This document shows, in pieces, positions 14,863 through 20,351 of a DNA stretch of 20,351 nucleotides. The notes below the pieces were generated by a model. It had not been told where the DNA came from and made no database searches. It was given only the letters and a program-made list of their open reading frames with translations. Location of the stretch: the IMG/VR virus record IMGVR_UViG_3300010883_000676, positions 1 to 20,351 of that record. One strand, written 5' to 3'. A program made the translations under genes and the position numbers. Position 1 is the stretch's first letter. Each line of letters starts with the position of its first letter. This DNA is from a virus.

Positions 14863-15390
14863 TTAGGCGATGTCCCATTCAACTTTAAAGGTAGGTTTAC
14901 GAGGAGTCATATTAGTTGATGCAAAATTACAATCAAAATAATCATACATTATACGCTGACCTTGATCTAATGTTTCCATTCCGCTTATCATCTGTCTTAA
15001 AGCATTAACGTATCCATTATTAGCGTCTAGATGATTTTGTATATGTAGTTCCATTACTGTCTTCATAAACTGGATACCATTGTTAGTATCTTGTTCGGTT
15101 AAGTCGTAGTAAAACTTAGGACCTTCGGCTGTATGTGTGTCGCCAGTATCCTGAACAATTTGTTCATATACATTTGTCATTTTTGCTACTGGAATTTCAC
15201 CGTCTCTAGCTGTAACAAACTTATACGACTTTGCTACAAACTCACCAACAACCTTACCATGTAACCAATCAACAAATGTTCCGTCAGGTGCTGTACTAAC
15301 TGAATAGTTCCAAAAATCCCCTATGAGTTCCATTCCTGGTTGCCATCGAGGATCGTTACCTGCTATAGTTTCATGTATTATATATATCAT
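14863..15390 (-). CDS. Unknown protein, partner of upstream gene
   Basis: A 175-residue acidic, soluble protein without a recognised family. It has a mixed N-terminal half (FWNYSVSTAPDGTFVDWLHG, GEFVAKSYKF) and a helical middle (QFMKTVMELHIQNHLDANNG and following). It starts inside the end of the 293-residue gene (20-base overlap in another frame), so the pair is translationally coupled and probably acts together. Both follow the fibre cluster and precede the sigma-70-driven operon. A baseplate, fibre-assembly or virion accessory role is possible from position only. Confidence 0.7.
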   Translation of the reverse strand: MIYIIHETIAGNDPRWQPGMELIGDFWNYSVSTAPDGTFVDWLHGKVVGEFVAKSYKFVTARDGEIPVAKMTNVYEQIVQDTGDTHTAEGPKFYYDLTEQDTNNGIQFMKTVMELHIQNHLDANNGYVNALRQMISGMETLDQGQRIMYDYFDCNFASTNMTPRKPTFKVEWDIA

Positions 15391-16252
15391 AGTCGTTATC
15401 GCTTTCGCTGATGCCGCCTGGGTTACTTGCAGCTATTTGTGCTGGATGCTCCGGAGTTGGAATTGTTAAATCTTTATTACCTACTGCTAAGCCTCCAAGT
15501 TTTAACTTTTCGTCTACTTCAAGCTGAAGACTTGATTGTACTTGCTGTAACTGTGCTCCGTAACTAAGAGCAAGCCCTAGAGTTTCGTTTTGTTGCTCAG
15601 GTGCCATACTTAAAATAGCATCCATATTACCTGTGTTTATTCTACCATAAAACACTAAGTCAGCAGCAGATTGTTTTGCTAATCTGTTAGTCCAGTATTC
15701 CGCTTCATAAACATCTTCTTCTTCTGTATTGAGAATGTCCATATAGGTTCTGCCACTACCGTCTGGTAGCATAGCTTCTTCTGATTTCATAAACTCGTCA
15801 ATAAGATCGATAAGATTTTGACGTTCTAAATAGTATTCACGTAATTTCTTTTCAGCTTGTGCTAAGTTTTTAGATTCGTTTGCTGCTTCAATTTGAGCTA
15901 ATCTTTTATCAAATTGATCAGTTGTATTTTCCGCAATCCAAAGATTTCTATCTCTTTCAACTTCCCACTTACTGTTATCGTACAATACTTGTTGTAGGGT
16001 TTCTTCTCTACTTCTCAGTTCTAACATCCACTGACGTAGTTTAGCAAAAGGGGTAATTTGTGTTTGGCCGACAAACCATTTAATTTTAAACTTTGGATTT
16101 GACCACTGCTTGTTGTACGCACTGGAAAGAATATCTTTATCTTTTTCTGATAATTGTGTTACATCTGTAACCAACGGCATTTTTGGTGCATCACCAAAAT
16201 ACTGTTTTTGTCTATCCATTCTACTAGTACTATCTAAACTGTTTTCTGTCAT
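15371..16252 (-). CDS. Unknown coiled-coil-containing protein
   Basis: A 293-residue hydrophilic protein. Residues 70-160 are a long charged helical region (KLRQWMLELRSREETLQQVL, AEKKLREYYLERQNLIDLID), probably coiled coil. The C-terminal third is Gln/Leu-rich (EQQNETLGLALSYGAQLQQV) and ends in a Gly/Ser/Asp tail. I recognise no family. AGGAG lies seven bases before ATG 16252, and a late-type motif sits at 16294-16302, so it is expressed with virion genes. The last 20 bases overlap the next gene. A structural or assembly role (scaffold, fibre chaperone, baseplate) is plausible but unproven. Confidence 0.7.
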   Translation of the reverse strand: MTENSLDSTSRMDRQKQYFGDAPKMPLVTDVTQLSEKDKDILSSAYNKQWSNPKFKIKWFVGQTQITPFAKLRQWMLELRSREETLQQVLYDNSKWEVERDRNLWIAENTTDQFDKRLAQIEAANESKNLAQAEKKLREYYLERQNLIDLIDEFMKSEEAMLPDGSGRTYMDILNTEEEDVYEAEYWTNRLAKQSAADLVFYGRINTGNMDAILSMAPEQQNETLGLALSYGAQLQQVQSSLQLEVDEKLKLGGLAVGNKDLTIPTPEHPAQIAASNPGGISESDNDYDIYNT

Positions 16253-16293
16253 GTATATCTCCTAAAAATAATCTCATGTATTACTTATTACGA

Positions 16294-16302
16294 GTATTTA
16301 AC
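16294..16302 (-). promoter_or_regulatory. T4-type late promoter, weaker match
   Basis: The minus strand reads GTTAAATAC, six of eight to the late consensus. It lies 42 bases upstream of ATG 16252 in the 54-base gap after the fibre gene. It is less certain than the GATAAATA sites. Confidence 0.4.
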
Positions 16303-16306
16303 TAGT

Positions 16307-17398
16307 TTAGCCGCGCCATGCTCCGAAACCTGAACTACGTCCTGCTGGGCCTTTTGGCTCCATAGTAGATCCGCCAGTTGTTTGTGTTTCGCTTGCATAT
16401 ATAAACTTTGCAGATAAATTGTTTTGTAAGCCGTTGTATTGTCCTAACATATACGATTTATCATTACCTAATGTGTAGTTTTCTTCACCACAGTTAGTGT
16501 ATGCTTTGTTCATAAAACTTCCGCTTGTTGTTGTATCTGTAAGATGATTTGTTCTTCTATAAGTATAACCGCCTGCCCAACTACCGTTGTTACCAATATA
16601 CCCGTGTACTAATTTAGAACTAATATTCTTTTGTTGGAAGTGATCGCCTGGTTGTGTTCCTGCTCTTGCAAGTAGTGTTTCGCTTGCAAACGTAAAGTTC
16701 CAGCAATATATTGTACCACTATAACCTTCACCCATGTACCAAGTACCATAATTCTCTGCACTAGTACCCCAAGGACCGCCTGCTGTTGATCCGCCTTGAC
16801 CAGCTGTTGTATTTAACCCAGGTCTTGTCTGCATCATTTCGGTAACAGTGTCAAATCTTTCAACACTTGTTGCGCCACCTCCAGTGATCCAAGTTGATAA
16901 ATGCTCTTTATATACAGCACCCATGTGTCCTCGACTAACACCCATATTTGAACCACCTTGGGTAGTAAATGCTGAATCTGTACGCATACTAAATCCGGTA
17001 GTTATGTTACCACTAGCATTGTGTGCGTTAGTTGTTCCAAAATAGAAAGCTCTGTCTAATCCAACTGCGCCTGACTTATAGTTGCCTGATCTTGCTAGTA
17101 AGTCTCCTAGGTCAACTGATGTGTCATTAGAGTGATCAGTCCTGTTTACATTTCTCCAAACAGCTGAACTTTTATAGCCGCCCATAACATATCCAGCAAC
17201 AACAATTTGTCTAGTATACCACGGTATAGTAAAGTCTTGCCAGTCCGAATTATGTAATGTGGAATAATATTCAATAGTACTAGTATCAGTATTATATCGA
17301 AGTGACCCTTGAGTAGTACCGGAGCGTTGTGCTGAAGTGCCTACGGGTACTCTTAAATATCCGGTGGAGCTCAGTGATGTATTTTTTAACGTTGCCAT
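16307..17398 (-). CDS. Fibre protein with predicted kelch-like beta-propeller, copy 2
   Basis: A 363-residue virion fibre-type protein. Residues 1-47 are an attachment-like module (STGYLRVPVGTSAQR, LRYNTDTSTIEYY) shared with the next two genes on the right. The rest shows a recurring aromatic-x-x-Gly pattern at about 48-residue spacing: YVMGGY (70), YFGT (119), WITGGG (170), YMGEG (221), YIGNNG (267) and YMLGQYNG (316). This suggests a six-bladed beta-propeller. The C-terminal 95 residues (GNNGSW to GFGAW) are the part best conserved with the neighbouring paralogue, including YMLGQYNGLQNNLS. AAAGGAAA lies upstream of ATG 17398, and there are 15 bases after the paralogue's stop. It is probably a receptor-binding or decorating fibre. 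The propeller is inferred from spacing only. Confidence 0.7.
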   Translation of the reverse strand: MATLKNTSLSSTGYLRVPVGTSAQRSGTTQGSLRYNTDTSTIEYYSTLHNSDWQDFTIPWYTRQIVVAGYVMGGYKSSAVWRNVNRTDHSNDTSVDLGDLLARSGNYKSGAVGLDRAFYFGTTNAHNASGNITTGFSMRTDSAFTTQGGSNMGVSRGHMGAVYKEHLSTWITGGGATSVERFDTVTEMMQTRPGLNTTAGQGGSTAGGPWGTSAENYGTWYMGEGYSGTIYCWNFTFASETLLARAGTQPGDHFQQKNISSKLVHGYIGNNGSWAGGYTYRRTNHLTDTTTSGSFMNKAYTNCGEENYTLGNDKSYMLGQYNGLQNNLSAKFIYASETQTTGGSTMEPKGPAGRSSGFGAWRG

Positions 17399-17413
17399 TC
17401 TATATTATTTCCT

Positions 17414-18451
17414 TTAATTGGTCCAAGAGCATACCGCACTACTCATTCCTGCTTTACCTTTAGGCTCACCTGATGCTCCTAACTGGAAGCCTGAGTCTGT
17501 ATTATAATTCCATCTGTGCGAAAGATTGTTTTGTAGTCCGTTGTACTGTCCTAGCATATACTGATGATCTTGTCCCATTGTATAGTTTTCTTCACCACAG
17601 TTTCCAAGTGGTTTGTTTACAGTACCTGATGTACTGTTAGTTATCATATTAGTTTTACGGTATGTATAACCACCTTGATAACTGCCGTTATTACCTGCCC
17701 ATGCATAGTTGTGTTTACTTTGAATTGTCTTTTGCTGATGGTGATTACTTATTGTAGTACCACCTCTAGTTGATATAGTTCTTGTTGCAAACGTAAAGTT
17801 TCTATTATCGTTTGACGTGTAAATAATTCCGTAATTTTCGTGACTAGCACCCCAACAATCTGATGACGTATATGTAGGAGAAAGTGTACCTACAAGTGTT
17901 TTTGTTACCATGTTGTATTCTTCAATGTTAGCATTACCGCCACCTGACGTAAATGCAAATACATCTTCTTGGAATATACCGCCGAATCTAATATGACTAT
18001 ATGCCATATTACGTGAAATATCAGTAGCATTAGTTTCAGTACGCATATTATATGCAATAACATAGTTTGAACTTGCAGCATGTGCGTTAGCTGCTCCAAA
18101 TACATATGCATAGTCTTTACTACATGCGCCCCATTGATAGTTAAACGCTCGTTCAATACTACCGTCACCTAAGTTAATTGTTGTATCTGTTTGTGTGAAA
18201 CACTTGTTAACATTGTTCCAAACAACTGCACTTTTATATCCGCCAAGCACATATGCTGTAGTGATAATTGTTCTATGAGGAAATGCAACACTATTTTGTG
18301 CCCAAGCATACCCATCCCAATATTCTACAATACCTAAGTTGCTGTTTAATCTAACTGCACCTACAGTATTTGCTGGACGCTCTGCGCTAGTACCTATTGG
18401 AAGTCTTAAGTAACCTGTGTCATTAATATTTGTGTTTAGTAAATTTGCCAT
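17414..18451 (-). CDS. Fibre protein with predicted kelch-like beta-propeller, copy 1
   Basis: A 345-residue paralogue of the 16307-17398 product, a tandem duplicate since diverged. Residues 1-48 are the shared attachment module (DTGYLRLPIGTSAERP, VRLNSNLGIVEYW). Blade-like repeats start at YVLGGY (67), YVFGAA (116), FAFTSGGG (166), IIYTS (209), YAWAGNNG (249) and YMLGQYNG (298), with paired strands such as IAYNMRTETNATD, EYNMVTKTLVGT and NFTFATRTISTRG between them, as in kelch blades. NCGEENYTMG and GQYNGLQNNLS match the paralogue. ATG 18451 lies three bases after the upstream stop, with TTGGA as ribosome-binding site inside that gene's last codons. The role is probably host recognition. Confidence 0.7.
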   Translation of the reverse strand: MANLLNTNINDTGYLRLPIGTSAERPANTVGAVRLNSNLGIVEYWDGYAWAQNSVAFPHRTIITTAYVLGGYKSAVVWNNVNKCFTQTDTTINLGDGSIERAFNYQWGACSKDYAYVFGAANAHAASSNYVIAYNMRTETNATDISRNMAYSHIRFGGIFQEDVFAFTSGGGNANIEEYNMVTKTLVGTLSPTYTSSDCWGASHENYGIIYTSNDNRNFTFATRTISTRGGTTISNHHQQKTIQSKHNYAWAGNNGSYQGGYTYRKTNMITNSTSGTVNKPLGNCGEENYTMGQDHQYMLGQYNGLQNNLSHRWNYNTDSGFQLGASGEPKGKAGMSSAVCSWTN

Positions 18452-18454
18452 GTT

Positions 18455-19408
18455 TTATATTCCAAATCTGTGTCTTAGAGAAGCCGTGTTGTTTCTAATT
18501 TCTTCATCGGTGTGTCTGTCAGCATGTGCGGAAAAGAACTTAATATCTCCCCAATTTTGACTAACCGTCGATGGTGTTGTATTACCACTATGATAACCAC
18601 CAATTGATCCAAATCCTCTATTGTATCGTGCGTTTGAATTTGTTATTGTTCCTGTTAAGTATCCGTTAACAAAGAACTTATGAGTAGGATTATCATTGTT
18701 ACTCCAGCTCCATGCATATACGTTAAACATTCTCATAGTATTGCCGCCACTATTATATTGTTTAGCCCCTTGACAAGGCATATCTGTATTTTGATTTGCG
18801 CCGTTATCTATAAAGCCTGAGACGTCGTTGTCATACACGCCAATGTCATAGCCGCCACTTTGAATAATTACATGATGGTCACTGGTGTAAGATCTTGTAA
18901 GTGTTCTCCACTCAGATGTACTAGTTTGTACTCTTGAAACACAATAATATGTTACATCACCTGATAGTGAGATATCTGTAGCATTCTTTGCACATCCATG
19001 ACTGCCATTAAAGTTCATATAACCGTCAACACCGTAACTATTACCAGCATTTGTAGTTGTAGTTCCGTTAATTAGTGAGCCAGTTCCGTTTGAGCCAGCT
19101 ACATATGCCGCTGCTACTATATTAAAGTTATTACCGCTTCCTGATAAGTCAGTCCACACAGTACCACTGCCTGGATATGATTCTGGTAACGTGGCATCTA
19201 ACTGTACAACACACGCTCTTCTCATAAACGCACCTTGGCCTGTTCTAACATCTCCCCAGAACCCTTTGAAATAATATTCAACGTATCCTAGGTCAGTATT
19301 AAAGCGCATATCGCCGTCAGCTGGTGTAGCAGGGCGTTGAGCTGTTGTGCCAGAAGGAAGATTTATATTCCCAGTTGAGTTTATAACCGTGTTTTGTAAA
19401 ATAGCCAC
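18455..19408 (-). CDS. Fibre protein with LamG/concanavalin-like domain
   Basis: A 317-residue fibre-type protein. Residues 1-48 are the same attachment module as the next two genes (STGNINLPSGTTAQRP, MRFNTDLGYVEYY). Residues 68-317 resemble a jelly-roll lectin of the LamG/concanavalin type: LDATLPESYPGSGTVWTDLS, NFNGSHGCAKN, TYYCVSR, HKFFVNGYLTGTI, and a closing IKFFSAHADRHTDEEI. Such domains bind glycans, which fits a receptor-binding tip. The start is a GTG at 19408 (GTGGCTATTTTA) with GGGAG eight bases upstream; no ATG is available nearby. A late-type AAATAAATAG sits before the ribosome-binding site and overlaps the stop of the gene upstream. It is followed directly by the propeller-type fibres, so these three form a graded set of alternative tips. 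Confidence 0.72.
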   Translation of the reverse strand: MAILQNTVINSTGNINLPSGTTAQRPATPADGDMRFNTDLGYVEYYFKGFWGDVRTGQGAFMRRACVVQLDATLPESYPGSGTVWTDLSGSGNNFNIVAAAYVAGSNGTGSLINGTTTTNAGNSYGVDGYMNFNGSHGCAKNATDISLSGDVTYYCVSRVQTSTSEWRTLTRSYTSDHHVIIQSGGYDIGVYDNDVSGFIDNGANQNTDMPCQGAKQYNSGGNTMRMFNVYAWSWSNNDNPTHKFFVNGYLTGTITNSNARYNRGFGSIGGYHSGNTTPSTVSQNWGDIKFFSAHADRHTDEEIRNNTASLRHRFGI

Positions 19409-19420
19409 TAGGCTTACTCC

Positions 19421-19430
19421 CTATTTATTT
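19421..19430 (-). promoter_or_regulatory. Candidate late promoter within end of S74 fibre gene
   Basis: The minus strand reads AAATAAATAG; AATAAATA matches seven of eight late-consensus positions. It covers the last codons and TAG stop of the upstream gene and lies 13 bases before GTG 19408. Because it codes for Asn-Lys-stop, the match may be partly fortuitous. Confidence 0.4.
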
Positions 19431-20332
19431 TTCTTTAGTTCAGCAATTTCATGTGTTAATGTTTTAACAGACTCAATTAAATATGCTGATAGCTTAGTAT
19501 AACTAATACCAAGTGGTTTGCCTGCGTCATCTAATTGTACTAAGTTTGGTAATATGTTGTATACATGTTCTGCAATTAAGCCAGCTTCGTTCTTAGTACT
19601 ACCATCTTTACGATCATATGTAACACCCGATAGTTGTAATATACTTTCTAGTGCGTTAGTAATTGGATTTACGTTTTCTTTAAAAGCAATACTTGAATCC
19701 TCTACAATACTAGTTGCTGTCATTGTACTAAAACTACCATTAGCTCTAGTACTGCCGCCTATTGTTGTACCATCAATATTACCGGCATTACAGTCAATAG
19801 TTCCTACAGTTGTAGTACCACCTAAACTGCTATTAGCAGTTGTAGTAATTGCTGTTGCTGATAACATACCTGTACTAGGTACAAAGGTTAATTTACCTGC
19901 ACTATAGTTAAGTCCTGTTACAGCACCGTCGTTTGCGTCTGCATCATCCATTATAGCAAGGTAATATGTACCTGAATCACCAGTTTGGTTAGAAGTAGTA
20001 ACACCTAAATTTGCAAACGATAGTGTGCCATCTGTTTGACCTACTAATGCTTGTCCGTTTGACGCTGGTACTGCTCCAGGCATTGTTAATGTATAACTGG
20101 CTGCCACAGTTGCTGGTGATTTAATGCCTGCATAATTACTACTATCTGCATCTGCGAATTTTAAAGTTTTTTCAGCATTTAGTTGAATATGTTTAGCAGA
20201 CTTAACTTCGCCTGTTCCGTTTGGATCTAAAACCATATCAACATTAGTTTCAATGGTTGATAAATTATTCACCTTCGCTGTAAATGTACCCAAGACCGGA
20301 CCACCTTGTACACCTGTTGTAATTCTACGCAT
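19421..20332 (-). CDS. Tail-fibre protein with S74 intramolecular chaperone domain
   Basis: A 303-residue fibre-type protein. The N-terminal 100 residues have VLDPNGTGEVKSAKHIQLNA and TLTMPGAVPASNGQALVGQ, typical of phage fibre shafts. Residues 120-205 are Thr/Gly-rich repeats. The C-terminal 90 residues are a Peptidase_S74/ICA domain, which drives trimerisation and then often cleaves itself off: SSIAFKENV (S213, K218), LESILQLSGVTYDRKDG, NEAGLIAEHVYNILPNLV, and ISYTKLSAYLIESVKTL ending in a coiled coil. The usual SDxRxKxNI start of the domain here has Ser and Ala for Asp and Arg, but the Ser-Lys pair is kept. AGGGAG lies seven bases before ATG 20332; any promoter is beyond the window edge. 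Confidence 0.82.
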   Translation of the reverse strand: MRRITTGVQGGPVLGTFTAKVNNLSTIETNVDMVLDPNGTGEVKSAKHIQLNAEKTLKFADADSSNYAGIKSPATVAASYTLTMPGAVPASNGQALVGQTDGTLSFANLGVTTSNQTGDSGTYYLAIMDDADANDGAVTGLNYSAGKLTFVPSTGMLSATAITTTANSSLGGTTTVGTIDCNAGNIDGTTIGGSTRANGSFSTMTATSIVEDSSIAFKENVNPITNALESILQLSGVTYDRKDGSTKNEAGLIAEHVYNILPNLVQLDDAGKPLGISYTKLSAYLIESVKTLTHEIAELKKNK

Positions 20333-20351
20333 TATGTTTCTCCCTTAAACA

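Noticed and set aside
16307-20332. Diversity-generating retroelement acting on the fibre tips
   Set aside because: No reverse transcriptase and no template/variable repeat pair is visible in the window.
1-20351. tRNA genes, CRISPR repeats, insertion sequences and intrinsic terminators
   Set aside because: Reading both strands by eye gave no tRNA T-loop context, no regularly spaced repeats, no transposase and no GC stem followed by a T run between genes.

Overview
This is a 20.3-kb fragment of an AT-rich, tailed-phage genome of the T4-like marine myovirus type (the cyanophage and pelagiphage grade). The assignment rests on recognisable T4-type neck and tail-completion proteins (gp13-, gp14- and gp15-like), a large set of modular fibre proteins, and short T4-type late promoter motifs (GATAAATA) in front of structural genes. 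The host cannot be named from the sequence. I see no tRNA, rRNA, CRISPR array, insertion sequence or convincing intrinsic terminator. No stretch over 300 bases lacks a gene.

Layout. At 25-783 (minus) lies a gp13-like neck gene. A 56-base divergent control region separates it from a plus-strand block at 840-4504: gp14-like neck protein, gp15-like tail terminator, a Nudix hydrolase, a cupin-fold protein and a small unknown gene. The plus block meets the long minus-strand block tail to tail, with the two last genes overlapping by 15 bases (4490-4504). The rest, 4490-20332, is all minus strand. In transcription order it runs as follows. Five fibre/structural genes come first in position order from the right: an S74-type fibre (19421-20332), a LamG-like fibre (18455-19408) and two tandem paralogous beta-propeller-like fibres (17414-18451, 16307-17398). 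Two conserved-looking unknown genes follow (15371-16252, 14863-15390). Then comes a seven-gene tailoring-enzyme operon (14782 to 9045). Last is a fibre / subtilisin-like protease / fibre trio (9006 to 4490).

The most striking part is the 9045-14782 operon. It encodes a U32-peptidase-like Fe-S domain fused to a class I methyltransferase, two 2OG-Fe(II) oxygenases, a flavin-dependent tryptophan-halogenase homologue, a DUF6065-like protein and two small unknowns. Six of its genes are joined by ATGA/TAATG/TGATG overlaps or a 10-base gap. It is preceded by a near-perfect sigma-70 promoter (TTGACA, 17 bp, TGC-TATACT) instead of the late motif seen before structural genes. This suggests expression by unmodified host polymerase early in infection, so the cassette probably modifies a host molecule or prepares a substrate before virion assembly, although modification of virion fibres cannot be excluded.

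The structural part is highly modular. Three adjacent fibres share an N-terminal attachment-like module, and the two fibres flanking the protease share an internal repeat module. One fibre ends in a cupredoxin-like domain with a full apparent type-1 copper ligand set. Functions given here are read from motifs by eye; no database search was run.
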